A program made the position numbers and the translations under genes. Below are positions 32,095 through 45,330 of a stretch of DNA of 64,000 nt, piece by piece; the stretch's first letter is position 1, and each line of letters begins with the position of its first letter. The notes under the pieces are model-generated. The model worked only from the letters and a program-made list of their open reading frames with translations, was not told the DNA's origin and did no database searches. The stretch lies in contig JAZHRO010000073.1 in assembly GCA_037157565.1 (NCBI GenBank), positions 17,738,501-17,802,500 of the forward strand. The letters run 5' to 3'. This DNA is from Thalassia testudinum. Its lineage: Eukaryota; Streptophyta; Magnoliopsida; Alismatales; Hydrocharitaceae.

Positions 32095-34850
32095 TGATTG
32101 TCGAAGCGAAATTCGGTTTTAAAATAATGTGTCGCAGTATAGTTGAAATCGCTTTGAAAATAAATAAATTTTATTACTCAAAATTTAAGTTCAAGGTCGA
32201 GCACAGGGAGCAGATGGAATTCATGCACTAAACTCAATGAATACAATTTGAACACATAATATTACTCAAAAATCTAATGAAAAATGTAAAGCATGAGTAT
32301 ATGGATAATAAAATGTATCTAGAAAACATATAAAAGAGAACTTAGGAAGAATTGGACATCTGATTATAAAATCAGACGTCTTAAAAATGATGTGCTACGG
32401 TGTTTGATTTTCTTTGATTTTTCCTTCTTCTTCTACTTCTTTCTTTGGCCCGTTTCTCTCTTTCTCTTCTTTCTTCTCTGTTCTTCTTTCCTTCTCTGGC
32501 TCTTCTCCTTCCTTCTTTCCTTCTTCTTCCTTTCTCTGACTTCAGCTCTTCTTCAGCCGTGTGGTGCATTCTCCTTCCTTAGCTTCTTTTTTTCTCTTCT
32601 TTCTTTTCTCCTTCTGTCTCTGCCTTCAGCTCCTCTTCAGTCGTGCCTTCACCTTCCTTAGCTGCTCAAACTTCTGCCCTTCTTTCCTTGGCTTCCTTCT
32701 TTGGCTTCCTCTTTTTCTCTTGAGAGCAAAACCTACCCCTACCCTCCCCCATGAACTCTCCTCTCCTTTCTTCTCTCTTAGGCTCGCTCTCCTAGAGCCT
32801 TCTCGGGTTAATGGGTCGGGTTAGTGTGCTCGGGACCAGGCCCACCGGCATGGGTGGTGGGTAAGGAGTGCACGGGTAGTCGGGTGAGAACCAGGTTTGG
32901 GTGGCGTGGGTCACAGACGAGGCGATGGGTGAGTGGGACCTCACCCCATGTCAGGAGGCGATAAGCCCCTGACACTTTTTCCTTTTATTCCACAGCTTCC
33001 GCTCCTGATCTTCCGAGGTGGGACTAAATGTCCCACCTTCTTCGTAGGCGACCCCACAGCAAATGTTCTCATGAATTACAATAAATGCATGGGGCTATGA
33101 CTCCAATAGCTAGGCTGATAGTGTGCGTGAAAGAAGGCTGCACGTCCTGGAACCTGAAGCCTGATGCCTGGAGCTTGGGATGAAGCTTGCGAGCTTCTTC
33201 ATGCCTGCTTCAATGGTGGCGGAGGCCTAAACCCTGTCCATAAGCAAACGGCCTTGCGGCCTTGTCAGAATACACACGAAGCTTCTCCTTGACACGGCGA
33301 AGGTGGCACGGTGGTCGGTGTGGCATGGGGTGGCTTGGGCGTGCGTGCTTAGGTCACCCTGTGATTACAAATGTGGGTGTGTTCGTGGGACATGTTGGGA
33401 GAGTGTGGCGGTGAATGGAATGAGGGGTTATGGTCAATGTGGCATGGCGGAGCTCGTGAGGTGGGTGGATGCGTGGAGCGGCAGGAGCACCTTGCCGGTG
33501 GTCTGCCGGAGGTGGAGAAGATGGAGGTGATGTGTGAATGTCAAGGTGGATTTTAAGAAATAAATGCGAGAAAAGGAATGAGAAGAGAGAGAACTTATTT
33601 GAGAGGGAATAGACAAAGGGGGATGTAGAGGAGGCGGCTGGCTTGTATGTGCCATAGCTGGAGATGAAAGCCCAGTGAGAGAAGGACGGCGATGATGAGA
33701 GGGAAGCAGGAGCGTCGGCTGGTACAATGCGACGTGGACGAAGGAGATAAAGGTAACTCTGCCACTGGTATTGTGGCAGAGCGACGAGAGAAGGAGATAA
33801 GGGTCGCCAGAGCTTGCTGGGAGGTTGGTCGGAGGAGAAGAGAGGAAATTGGGGGGTATCTCTGGCCAATTTAAGCTTGGGATCTGCGGAAGGATCAGGG
33901 TACCCTTTTATAACCCCTGGTAGAGGGCCTTCTGCTTGGAAGGCAAGCTTCCAAGCACGGGTAGGTCGCCGAAGAAGGAAGGTCGAAAAGACCCAAATCT
34001 CTCATGCATTCGCATGAGAGATTGGGTAGAAATTGGAGCTCCAAATTAGGTTCACATGAATGGGGATTTCTCAGAGAATCTCCCTATCAAATTTGAGAGG
34101 GATTCTCTGAGGAATCAGGGAGTTCCTTCCCTTGAATCCTCATCGGAGTAGGATTTCCTCCGTTGTAATGGTGGAGGGACCTAATTGCAAAGAATGACGA
34201 GGAAGCTAGGGGGTGTCTGCAAGAGTTTTCAAAAGTTAGGGGTATAAATGTAATTAGGTTGGACTTGTTTGCAAAGTAGGTCAAGGTGAATTCCCCTTAA
34301 GTCTAAATTTTGGTACAAACCTAATTTAGATCTAATGAATCCAATGGTGAAGTTAGATTTTAGGTTTGACCACGTTTGACTAGGCAATTTACACAAAAAC
34401 CTAATTTAGGGCAAACATTTGTCTAGGACCCATATTTAGGTCAAAAATAGGTTCTAAAGGTCAATTTGAAGGTTCTAAACCCTAGAGGATATTTTTCCAT
34501 GATTTTTAGAGGGTTTAGGTGAATTTTATCCTGATCAGAACCTTGTTAAATTAAGTGGGTCTATTTTACGGTTACAAAAAATCATTTAATTCCCAGATTT
34601 CACATGAACCATTTTCTGTTTGAACCAACCCACTTTTTATCTTGTTAAGACCATTTGGCTTATGTTTAGCCCATGAGAAATCCCATTGTTGTACTGTAAT
34701 GGTAAAATTACAGTTTTACCCCTTGTTTCTTACTTTTCTTTTAGACTGGTTATTCCTTGAGTTAGGACTTCCATTACGTTATGTAGGAGCTTTTATTCTC
34801 TTTTCTGGGTCAAAATGAGCTAGTTAGGGCTCATGATGGTGTTCCCATCA
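32095..34850 (-). repeat. Element A 5' LTR (complete, 2756 bp)
   Basis: This LTR is uninterrupted and shows the empty site for B (near 33117-33133). It aligns with 5198-6206 plus 25612-27343 and with the H LTR at 51032-53792 in the opposite direction. It includes a pyrimidine-rich block on the + strand (32400-32720) and ends in the near-palindrome TGATGGTGTTCCCATCA. Confidence 0.95.
33905..33913 (-). promoter_or_regulatory. TATA box in element A 5' LTR
   Basis: The - strand reads GTTATAAAAGGG, in the same position as in the 3' LTR. Confidence 0.6.
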
Positions 34851-34855
34851 TCATG
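34851..34855. repeat. Target site duplication of element A, right copy
   Basis: tcatg against tcacg at 5193-5197: one C-to-T change at a CpG. Confidence 0.85.
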
Positions 34856-36451
34856 TAAAAGATAAATGCGTTGTAGTATAGTGCGAAATACGTCTCGACA
34901 AATAAATTAACGGAACTAGTGAGTCCCAGTCGATCACAGGGAGCCAGAAAGCACTTTTGATTTCATGCGTTTGTTTCAAATATAAAGACTAAGTAGAACT
35001 AACAATCAATGACAATATTTATATCACAAGGAGAGTTTGAACATGAATTGGATACATGCATTTGAATAAAACATAAAATAAACAAACTACTGTTGTAACA
35101 GAATAAGGGCACCACGGGTGGTCTGTGGTAGCGTTCTGGAGAGGTTGAGGAGAGTAACGACGATTCGTCGAGGTGGCTCAATGGATGCTTCGGAAGAAGA
35201 TGCAGAGATGGAGGCAGAGAAGACTAGAAGAAGAAGAAGGTAGAGGAGTTGTAGAAGGAGGAATAAGAAGAAATCTAATTGATGCCTTCAAAGGGGACCC
35301 TTAGGCCTCTTTTTATAAATTTTGTGAAGGGTATTTAGGGCATTGGAGCCCATAATTTCGTGTAATAGCCTTAGGTTGATCAAATTCGTTGATCGGGAGA
35401 ACAGCGGTCCTGGTTAAGCCTAAAAATACCCTCCAAATCCTTCTCCATTCGCGGATTCAATTTGGAGCTGACATATGGTGCAACGTCTGCCCTCTGATCT
35501 CCATCGCATGGTCACCGCTCTCCCATGCTCGTCGTTTCCTCTTGCGCATGCATTGCACGGCCTCCAAACGTGCCTCAACTCCTTACACCATCTCAGTCGT
35601 ACGATCTCTCGATCGGACGGCTTAAAAGAGCGTGAGTCGCATCCTCGCTCGCCCATATCCATGTGCACCACGCAGCCACCCCTGTCGCCATTCGATGAGG
35701 ATCCTACAGTCAATCGCGCCCACACTCAACGTCTTTCTTGATTTCACGTTGGGTGCACCTCGAACCTACGCCGGTTGCTTAGGTACGAAGGTGCTAACCA
35801 ATGCACTATGGATGTGTTTGTGTCGAGTTTCCAATCTCCACATGGTTGCTTCATCCAATGGCTGATCTTGTCCTTTGTTGATGTGGCGTGGTGAGGCGGT
35901 TGACGTGGATGCATTGCGGTCATTGGATGATGATCCAAAGGCCCACGTCTTTCTTCTAAGGATTAGGGTGTGGTGAGGGGTGGCTACGATGGTGCCACAT
36001 GGTGCCACAATGGCCGTCCATCTTCCTTTCTTCGTAGATAGTGCTATAGGCCTCCGATCGGGCTGATTTTTACACCGTTGGACTGCGATTGTTGATCTGG
36101 ATCCATCCATGCGAATGGATTTGTCATCTGAGGTTTGGATCTTCTTCAATATGCCCCTTGACTCTTGCTCTTCTACGGACTCCATAGGGTGCTACAGGAG
36201 TCTAATTGATGCTATCTTGGAAGTGTTGGACTTCCTTCGTCATTCTAAACAGATCCATAAGGTTGGATCGGTCATCTGCAGTCCTGAATTACCTATAATG
36301 GGTAATACCTCTCAGATAGCATAGTAAAATGCATAAAACATATAAATCAATTACAATGCAAAATACGATGCGTATGCATGCAGAATGCCCATGTTAAGCT
36401 ATGTTCTAGCTTAATTCAGGAGAATTAGGGCCTATGATTGCTGTGCAATCA
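34856..36451 (-). repeat. Element F 3' LTR, main part
   Basis: Continues the 20 bp at 5178-5197 and aligns with 45351-46971. It contains a TATA box (35311-35320), the G-box-like module (about 35987-36023) and dyad palindromes around GGATGATGATCC. It ends TGATTGCTGTGCAATCA. Confidence 0.92.
35311..35320 (-). promoter_or_regulatory. TATA box in element F 3' LTR
   Basis: The - strand reads TTTATAAAAAGAGGCCTAAG. A matching site is at 45803-45810 in the 5' LTR. Confidence 0.6.
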
Positions 36452-36480
36452 TACCCCCATGACTAAATCTTGCTAGTCCC
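36452..36480 (-). other. Polypurine tract of element F
   Basis: The - strand reads GGGACTAGCAAGATTTAGTC, then ATGGGGGTA, directly before the LTR start TGATTGCAC. Confidence 0.75.
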
Positions 36481-37973
36481 TAGCTAGTGCAAGACTAAAT
36501 GCATTTTATCAAGAGTTTAACTAAAGGTTTGTTTCTTTTTGTTTCATCCAAAAGTTTAGAATCCAGATAACCATGAACATGTAATGTTGTAGCTTCTGCA
36601 ACGGATCCAAGCAAAGAGTCGATATGCATTTAAAGCTTGTAATTGTCCCCTAGTAAAATTCTATCGGGATAGGCGAACCTCTTCTCTCAAGGTTATAAAA
36701 TATTCTTTGATTTCAACCCTTGTGTTTGGCTTGGGTAGGAGATGTCTGAGTTAACTAGATTTGTATTTGGTGGCTCACTCTCTTCTGGTCCTACATAGAG
36801 ACTAGTATTTTAGAATCTAGATTTCTAGATTATCGAATAAATCAACTTAGAGAGAGGCTGGAAAATTATGCTCTCTTTAATCTTTTTCTTTTCTCCCTTT
36901 CTCTCTCTCTCTCTGTTTTTTTTTTTCTTTTTCCTTTTCTTCCTGAGCTCACATCTCACCAGATTTGCAAATGTATTTGGTGGTCTCGCATAACATCACA
37001 CTTTAATTAGATTCTAATAATCCTACAACTAAGTCAAACCCCTCAGCTGGTATTCGGGTGGTCAGAAATACAAAAAAAGTAGGCTAAGGTTGTATTTTGT
37101 GGTTCGTGGGGGTGGTAGGTGTTTTTTCCTCATTTAACTTGACTCACATCACGCAACTGCTTCACATAACACTTTTTTTCTTCTTCTCTCTCTCTTTTTT
37201 TTTCGAGTAAACATCTCTTCTATATGCATATTTACTGGCATAATGCCACAACACAGCATATTACTGTATTTATCAACACAACATAACACGACATACGTAC
37301 TTTTATACGTGAGGCATTCTTGGGGATTTTTTTTTATTTTTTATTTTGGGATGACCAAGAGGATCTCGGGTGGCTTATTTGGTAGAAGTGCCTACTCTCA
37401 ACACCAGGTAGGGAATGGATAGGACGACGTATTTTTGACCTTGACATCAGTACCCTCCTTCAGCCGAGGATTCCACAGAGGACGGTCGTGACCATCCACC
37501 TTAGTCCTAGTTTTATCAAAATCCACTCTCTATGTTTTTGCCTTATTTGGTGGCTCTCGTATGGAATTTCTCACAGAATTAGTACGCAAGAACTAAGAGC
37601 GAAAACTATGCCCAACTCTGAGTGTCATTATTCAAATATCCAAAATTAAAGATTCCTTACACTAGCCTTAGAGCACCAGTAGACTCTCTACTCTCATCTC
37701 ACATATGTTTTGGTGGATCTACTAGAAGATAGTTCACCTGACTCCTTGATTGCTGTCCAAGGGTTCAGGAGAAGAAGCAATGCTTTTTTCGACAAACTAG
37801 AGATGTCTATTAGTTTTCACAGTGGATTCATTGCAAATTCTACATGCAGGTGTAAGGTTATACTGGAATCTAAGCTTAAGAATCTACTAAAGAATAAATT
37901 TTTAATAAAACCTCTTGATGAAACAATCTAATTCCTCCAATTGTTAGCAGAAAATTTTCAATTTTTATGGATT
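36481..37973 (-). other. Element F 3' spacer
   Basis: No gene; the longest 3' spacer of the set (about 1.5 kb). It has T-rich and CT-rich tracts (36890-36945 and 37170-37205). I do not see clear alignment to the spacers of the Z/B or C/A/H groups. Confidence 0.65.
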
Positions 37974-38010
37974 ACCCCCCCATGCCTAAGTGTTTGCATG
38001 TCCTCATGCA
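37974..38010 (-). other. Inner GCATGGGGGG tract with GAGGACATGC box (element F)
   Basis: The - strand reads ATGAGGACATGCAAACAC, then TTAGGCATGGGGGGGTA. It is about 230 bp past the pol stop and 1.5 kb from the terminal polypurine tract. Confidence 0.65.
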
Positions 38011-38240
38011 TGAATAAAAGAAATTGGAATAAGGTAGGGTGTATGTGGATAGAAATCACCTGGAACTGCTTCTGAGTTGTCGTTCAGCTCATGCCATCAC
38101 TGCAATGCCATACACAATATGCAAAATAATATGCAAAAATGAAATATGCTATGTATATATGGTATGTATATATGTATACGTGCTGAGTTTAACGCCTCCA
38201 ACTGGGCAACTCGTCAGTCACACGTCCTCGAGAAGATGTA

Positions 38241-39460
38241 TCATTTCGTCAGTAGGAAGAGGTTCCTAGGTAAAAACTGTTTGAGGTGCTGGCCATTAAC
38301 CGTAAAAGCATGCCCAGATTTCGGGTCTCTAATTTGGACTGCCCCGTTAGGATATAGGTGGATCACCAGATAAGGCCTAGTCCACTTGAACTTGAGCTTT
38401 CCCGCAAAGAATTTGAGTCGAGAGTCAAACAACCAAACCTGCTGGTTAGGTGCAAACTCCTTCCTCCGGATGTGTCGATCATGGAAAGCTTCATCTTGTC
38501 TTTGTATATTTTTGCATTCTCGTAAGCTTCCTGGCTAATCTCCTCTAACTCACTGAGTTGGAGCTTCCTTTCATAACCTCCGGCCTCGAGGTTAAAATTA
38601 CACTTCTGCACTGCCCAAAAGGCATGGTGCTCCAACTCCACAGGAAGGTGATAGGCCTTTCCATACACCATGCAGTATGGCGACATTCCAAGTGGGTCCT
38701 TGTATGTGGTCCGATATGCCCATAGTGCATCAATCAACCAATCGGACCAATCCTTCCTATCAGGTCTAACCATCTTTTGAAGGATAAGCTTGATTAGATG
38801 GTTAGATACTTCAGCCCGCCCATTGGTCTATGGGTGATACAGGGTAGTAATGCGGTATTGCACCCCATATTTCTTCAATAATGACCTGAAATGAGCATGG
38901 ATGAAGTGACTACCCCCATCACTTATCAAGGTGCGAGGAACTCCGAATCTCGCAAAAATGAATTCCCAGACGAAGGATATAACAGTCTTATGATCAACCC
39001 ATCTTGTCGGGATAGCTTCAACCCACTTTGAGACATAGTCAACTATGAGAAGTATGTACTCAAAGTCGTGCGAGTTCAGGAAAGGGCCCATAAAGTCGAT
39101 GCCCAAGACGTTGAACACTTCTACGATGAGAATAGATTAGAGAGGCATCATATCTCTCTGGGTCATAAAATCGACCAACTGGCATCACTTATAGCATTTG
39201 GCAAACTCGTGTGTATCTCTCAAAATGGTTGGCCAGAAAAATCCCGACTACAAAATCTTTGCAGTAGTCTTTCGACCTAAGAAATGACCCCCACAAGCAT
39301 CGTTGTGGGAGAAGGATAACACACTAGAGATTTTCGCATCAGGGACGCATCTACGGATGATCTGATCAGCCCTAATGTGAAAGAGCAGTGGGTCGTCCCA
39401 AAAATAGAATTTAGCCTTTGATATAAATTTGAGTTTTTGATCATTGGATAATCCCACAGT
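38241..39460 (-). pseudogene. Element F integrase, catalytic triad kept
   Basis: The zinc domain reads [12 protein letters not shown]...C..CQ, with a stop inside the CxxC spacing. Catalytic residues are present: Asp in GIDF (39095-39097), Asp in ISDGG (38918-38920) and Glu in RAEVSN (38810-38812), just after a stop where homologues have Gln. The C-terminus ([32 protein letters not shown]) is in a different frame, so there is a frameshift near 38430-38470. It ends at 38241. A further frame change near 39440 separates it from RNase H. Confidence 0.92.
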
Positions 39461-40080
39461 AGCCTGCTTGCGACGAGATAGTTTGCGATATCAGCGTACC
39501 AAGAAAACTCAACAGAGTTAATAGACAGCAAAGACTCATCCAGAAACCAGTCTGATATCTGTGGGGAGTACAAAATATAGTCTGGGTCTAGTCGAGACAA
39601 GTAATCCACCACAACATTATGGGCTCCGACTTTGTCGCGGATCTCGACATCAAACTCCTGCAAAAGAAGGATCCATCTGATAAGGCGGGGTTTGGCATCC
39701 TTCTTTGACAACAAATGCCGAAGGGTAGAATGGTCAATGTAGATAATAACTCTAGACTTGAGTAAGTATGATTTGAATTTCTCCAACCCGAATACCACAG
39801 TTAGCAATTCTTTCTCAGTGACTGTATAGTTACACTGATTCTCGTTCAGCATTTTGCTAGCGTAGTATATTACAAATGGATTGTGCTCCCGACACTGGCC
39901 AAGAACGGCTCCGACAGCAAAGTCAAAGGCGTCACACATCATCTCGAAGTCGAGAGACCAGTTGGGAGGTTGGAAAATAGGTGCACTTGAAATAGCACTT
40001 TGCAAGGTCTCGAAAGAACTGAGACACGAAGAGTCAAAATCAAAGGGAGTGTTGGTTACTAGAAGATTCGTTAATGGATG
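39461..40080 (-). pseudogene. Element F RNase H
   Basis: A 242-codon open stretch (40005-39277) includes [31 protein letters not shown] and [22 protein letters not shown]. The Asp, Glu and Asp residues are present. The first motif has AFD where others have ASD. The linker [12 protein letters not shown] leads to integrase. Confidence 0.92.
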
Positions 40081-41214
40081 AGTAATTTTTGAGAAATCTC
40101 AAATGAATCTTCGATAAAATCCGACATGCCCTAAGAATGATCTAATTTTCCTGATCGAGTTAGGCGAAGGCAATCACGAAATGATTTTGGACTTAGCACA
40201 GTCGACCTCAAGTCCATTAAAGGAGATCCTGTGACCTAGTACAATGCCATCCCTCACCATAAAATGGCTTTTTTCCCATGAATGTACTAGGTTAACTTCT
40301 ATACATCTCCTCAGGATCTTTGTGAGGTTATCAAAACAAGATGAAAAATCATCTCCAAACATGGAGAAGTCGTCCATGAACACTTCTATACAGTCCCCGA
40401 TCATGTCTGAAAAGATGGCCATCATGAATCGCTGAAAAGTAGCTAGTGCGTTGTAAAGGCCAAAGGGCATCCGCTTAAAAGTGAATGTTCTAAAGGGACA
40501 CATAAAAGTCATCTTGTCTTGATCTTCTGGGTTGATCGCTACTTGATTGCACCTGGAGTATCCATCCAGAAAGCAGAAGAAACTACGCCCGACCAGCCGT
40601 TCTAAAATCTGATCAATAAAGGGTAAAGGGAAATGATCCTTTTTGGTAGCCAAGTTTAGCTTCTTGTAATCAATACAAACCCTCCAAGAAGTCATGGTGC
40701 AGGTCAGGATGGATTCGCCCATTTCATTTTTTATCACAGTGAGTCCCACCTTTTTGGGCACAATCTGAATGCGACTCACCCACTAGCTGTAGGAAATTGG
40801 ATAGATAATGCCCATGTCCAGCCATCTAATGATCTCCTTCTTGACAACCTCCAACATATTTGAAGTTAGGCGCCTCTGAGGTTGTATCTATGGTCTCACC
40901 CCTTCATTAGTGTAGATATGGTGAGTGCAATATGAGGGACGAATCCCGTGGAGATCAGCAATGCCCTACCCGATAGTAGCCCTATGTGCTTGCAGAATGG
41001 TGATCAACTGGTGTTCCCGGTCTGGAGTCAAGTGAGCATTGATAATCACGGGATACATCCAACTTTCTCCCAAAAACACATACTTGAGCGAATCAGGTAA
41101 GGGCTGTAACTCTAGTAGTAGAGGGTGGGGAGAGGGTTTATGCAGGGGAGGAGAGGAAGCAATAGCGGAAATCTGCTGATCCTCACTAATGGAAAATTCA
41201 TCTGCAGTAGTCAT
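40081..41214 (-). pseudogene. Element F reverse transcriptase
   Basis: The reading runs from LLELQPLPDSLKYVFLGESW through VPKKVGLTV, VCIDYKKLN, KDHFPLPFIDQ and FLDGYSRCNQV to FKRMPFGLYNALATFQ. The catalytic F-M-D-D is at 40369-40380. The largest open piece is 40779-40174. Stops lie near 40780-40960 and after 40174. Confidence 0.93.
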
Positions 41215-41225
41215 GTAATCCTGTC

Positions 41226-42000
41226 TTAAGATATCAGTGATAGATGGGATAGGATAGTTAGGATCAGGGATGTTGGGTGCAGATGAACACCCATGACAAC
41301 TAGATCCATGGGATAAAATCTGTATGTCATTACTGATAATGGAGATGAATATGCCATTGGGTTGCTGCAGAGGAGCCTAATGTTCCCACAGAAAGCTGAA
41401 TCTTCATCTTCACCATCCTCCTCGATTAGATCGCAATCAAAGTTCTTTGATGCCCTAAAAATGTCCAGTCTAAGCTTTTCATTCCCTGGGGCAATCTCCA
41501 TGTACCCCGATGCACAGTCAATGTTCGCGCGGGCGGTTGCTAAGAACGGGCGACCTAGAATAATCGGTGCATCACGGAAATTAGGAGGAACCTCCATATC
41601 AAGAACAAAAAAGTCAGCTGGAAAGCAAAATCCTTGGACTTTCACGATCACATTTTCAACCACCCCCCTTGGCATTTTCATTGATCGGTCAGCCAACTGT
41701 ATGGTAACAGAGGTGGGCTTTAACTTCCCGAATTGGAATCGATCAAATACTGCGATAGGAGTCAGGTTGATGGACAACCCCAAATCAAGAAGGGCCCTAT
41801 CAAAAGGGGAATCCTGCAAAAAGCAGGAAATCAGTGGTGTTCCTTGGTCCTTTTTGGGCGGTAAGCCGACTTAGATAACAACGCTGGCTTCCTCAAATAA
41901 TACCGCCTGTCGTCCGATTTTTTGCTCTCGCTTTGGAGTACAGTAGTCCTTGAAGAACCTAGCAACAACAGGGATGTGATCTATTGCTTCGAGGAGAGGG
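41226..42000 (-). pseudogene. Element F aspartic protease
   Basis: The linker VPLLEAIDHIPVVARFFKDYC is followed by the active site D-L-G-L-S (41772-41786), then ADRSMKMPRGVVENVIVKVQG, ADFFVLDMEVP and ILGRPFLATARA. The open piece 41819-41226 covers the domain. A stop precedes it near 41870. Confidence 0.92.
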
Positions 42001-44035
42001 ACCTAAATGTGAACTTCCTTGAACATAGATTTCAGGTCCTCGAAATTCCACGTATCCTCTTTCCACGTTGAATCTCGCATTAGAGCCGCAGGAAAAGGGA
42101 CAGGAATCTCAGGGTCTAAGGGCTTCTTTCCTTTATCTAATGAAGATGGCTTGTGAGAGGAAGAGGGTTGTGAGCCATCTTGCGGTAGAGAGCAGGAAAA
42201 ATCATTACCCTCTTACCTAGGTAGCGGGTCCTGTGTAGTCTTTCCGCTCCTCAAAGTGACAACTTTTGCATTGGCGTGCTGTCCATGAAGGGGTAGAGGA
42301 GCGAGTTGGTTTGAATACACAGGGTTTGGCAACAGAGGTGGCTGATCGAGCCCATAACCAGGTGGTCTTGCAAAATAGCATGTGCCTACCCCTGTGGTGC
42401 TTGGAATCTAGGCAAGGCACCCTGATTCTGCACATATCTCGAGTTTGGGACAAGTTGGGAGGCAAAACTCCCTGTGACCTATGCTCTTACATCATCTAGT
42501 TTTGCGTGTTTTGTATGCTCTAAATTTTGTCAGCCATTGCCTCCATTATTTACAGGTTATCATGAGTAGATTTCTGATTGATGCTTGCAATTCCTCCTTC
42601 AGAGTCTCCAAAGGGTCGGCCCACTTTGGAGGGTAGTTGGTAGCTTGGTGTAGTGGCTGGTAGATAGAGCGTATCCGTTGCTGCAACGGGAATGGCTGTT
42701 GCCTTGGGGATGTGTTCTGCGCATTCTCGTATTGCCTGGTCTGGTAGTGTGGAGCTTGACTCGGTCTCTGTGGGTTACCAGACTAGGAGAAATTGGGATG
42801 CTAGCGCCAACCAGGGTTATACATATCAGAATACGGGTTGTTATGCTCGTAACCTTGAATAGCATTGACATCTTCGTAGGCTGAAGATGTCTCTGATGTA
42901 AATTCATCAAAAGAATGTGCACTCGTGTCATCATGCGGTGTGTAACCCTGATTGTACAGTGCCAGATCAACATTGTTCATGGGTTCTTGGTATGCAGGAT
43001 CCTACGGAGATGGAGAGAAAACATCCCTAGTGAGCGGATATGTATGAGCAGAGGGGGCTCGGGATGCTTGAGTGGAGTAAGATGGAGCAGTGCTGCCAGA
43101 AGTTTCAGATCTCACTCGCATTAATTCATTGAGCTTCTTATCGAGCAGATCCACCTTATCCAGCTTTTTGGTGATAATGCGCATGTCGGGTCGGGCGGAC
43201 TCGGCTTAAGCTTCATGGACACTGACTTGTTGCTATCCAGATCGCTAGAATTGGTTCATTGAGGTGGCATTCATCGAGTTCTCTGCTAAGGACTCGAATA
43301 ATTCAAATGCGTTGTTCTCGTCCTTCGCGAGGAAATTCCCACTGATAGATGCATCGGCCAGGTACCGATGTGTGTCATCTAGCCCATGGTAAAAGACTTG
43401 AGCGAGGTGCCATCTGGGTACACCATGGTGTGGGCACTTCCTGAGAAGATCATGGGATCTATCCCAAGTGTCATGTTGCTTCTCTCTAGGGCCTTGGGCA
43501 AAGGTCGTGATCGCGCGCCTCATAGCATTGTTTGACCAATCGGGAAGAGCATTTGGAGGAATTCGCGACGTAATTCCTCCTAGGCTCCAATTGACCTCTC
43601 GATAGTCTTGAACCAATAAGCAACTTTATCATTGAGAGAAAAGGGAGAAAGCCTCATGAGAACAATTCCGATATCTACATTCCTAGGTCGAACTGACTCT
43701 ACAATTCGACTCAGATCTTCAATGTGCTGGAAGGGATCCTCATTCGAGTTTCCATGGAAATGAGTCTGAATCATACTTATGATATTCGGCTTCAACTCGA
43801 ATGCATCTCCACTTGTGGGAATTCAGACTTGAGGTGCTATAATTGTTGCCACTGAATCGTAGAAATCCCGCAGTTGTTGTCCGTGTGGTGGATGCTGCAT
43901 CCTGTCAAGTGTTGTACGAATCCTATTGATGCTCTGCTCATATTTCTGTTTAGTTTCCTCAACCTTGGCTTCCAAACAAGCCATTGGGTCCTGATTTTCA
44001 GGGTCCTGACCAAATTGAGGACCAAGATTAGCCAT
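42001..44035 (-). pseudogene. Element F gag
   Basis: ATG at 44035. The N-terminus carries a helical, charged segment (about residues 15-45). The capsid region reads TFAQGPREKQHDTWDRSHDLL..CPHHGVPRWHLAQVFYHGL, then FELFESLAENSMNATSMNQF. The coding pieces are 44035-43823, 43795-43580, 43616-43245 and 43184-43002, with a frameshift near 43600. The proline-rich C-terminus down to 42001 includes YNPGW and several stops. No zinc knuckle seen. Confidence 0.9.
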
Positions 44036-45309
44036 CTCAGCTAATCAAGTGGAAGAAAGTTGGGAAGAAAGGTCGAGCAAGAATCACCTTTGCCGCCTTA
44101 GGTTAGGCTCCCAAGGTCCCACAAGTTTAGGTCCTATCGACCTTCTTCCTTGCATACACCAACTCAAATGGTTGGTGTATTAAAGCAGAACAAGGCTAAG
44201 GCCTTGTTAATCAGAGTGGTCCTTTAGATTAGATGATCGAATTTTTCATTTAAGTTCGTGTTATTGAAAAAAAATTTGACAAGAGACCGACTGCAAGGAA
44301 TTCCTGCCTCTCTAGCTAACCCAGCCAATTTGGTTACGAGGGGACTACGAGAAGGTTCTTCCTTTGGCTTTTGCCTTCGGTTCTGTTACCCTACAGCTGC
44401 GGTCGTTTGACACTACCTCGTAGGCTTAGACACCAGGTTTTGCAGGAGAGGTTGAAACTACCCAGTAGTTTCAAGTTAAATCCAGGTTATTTGATATAAT
44501 TTCGTGAATTTTTTTTTAACTTGTTTCTTCAATTCAGTAAATGATGGGCAGTCCATAAGGTGACTTGCCTCACTGACTAACTCCTGGGCTCGACTAAGTC
44601 CAAGTTAGTCCACCATGGTCCTATTGGCTCATGCACTTCTAAGTTTTTTCAAATTGAAGACCACAATTCAAATGTATACTCTCAAGTAAGAAGGAATCCA
44701 AATGATTTCAAACTTGGCAAGAAGATTCCTTTTTCAATAATATTCTCATAGAGTATTTTTCCAAAATTTTTACTATTTCCAACAAGAAGTTATGAACTTT
44801 TAACAAACTTTGGGTCAAATCTTGGATTTAGACCCCATGTTCGATTTTCTGTTGGAAATGATATCAAATATGCTCCAAAAATTTTGTAAAAATATGATAA
44901 TGAAAGCTAGTTTGATTATATTTCAAACCCCAGCAATCGTGAGTAAATCCGATTTGTATGTTGGTCATAATTGATTTCTAAACTTCATAAAAGTTCTATG
45001 TTCAAGCAATCTCACCCGTATGTACCCCACGAATTTTTTAAAATTCCACAGATAGAATTTCTTCTTGATAAAGGTGGCATTGGAATGATAATTTGAAAAT
45101 CTAGTTCCAGTCCAAATTTCAGAATTTTTGGAACATCAGAAACACGGCTATTAAATTTTAAAGATAGCAATCAATTTCTGGCCGAGTTTCGAACATGAAT
45201 GTGTACACCTAATTTTCACCATACCTGCTTTACCTCATTCGTCGCTTTGTGTGGTTCAACCTACATAAAAAAATACTATGTTAGAGATGAAATCAAAAGT
45301 CTCCATGCC
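44036..45309 (-). other. Element F 5' leader
   Basis: Non-coding sequence of about 1.27 kb between PBS and gag. It contains the block shared with element B near 44338-44420. No gene seen. Confidence 0.7.
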
Positions 45310-45327
45310 TCCCCGGCAATGACGTCA
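45310..45327 (-). other. Primer-binding site of element F, decayed
   Basis: The - strand reads TGACGTCATTGCCGGGGA, three mismatches to the tRNA-Asp complement, each a C/T or G/A transition. It sits 3 bp from the LTR end at 45331. Confidence 0.8.
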
Positions 45328-45330
45328 ATT

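Larger units (their letters stand above)
5198..34850 (-). mobile_element. Element A: non-autonomous LTR element with unknown ORF, split by B
   Basis: A has LTRs of 2.74-2.76 kb, a PBS with one mismatch to tRNA-Asp, a polypurine tract and a TSD (tcacg/tcatg). It is about 10.2 kb after removing the nested B block. The 4.75-kb internal region (27344-32094) has no gag, protease, RT or integrase. It carries one degenerate acidic frame shared with element H. It sits in the LTR of F and is of the large non-autonomous (LARD) type. Confidence 0.9.

Noticed and set aside
33354..34017. Open frames of 97-171 codons in the A 5' LTR
   Set aside because: Not kept open in the same form in the paired LTR and present on both strands; no protein homology recognised.
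36890..37210. Possible promoter or gene in the CT/T-rich tracts of the F spacer
   Set aside because: Low-complexity tracts only; no TATA-plus-ORF arrangement and no conserved protein.
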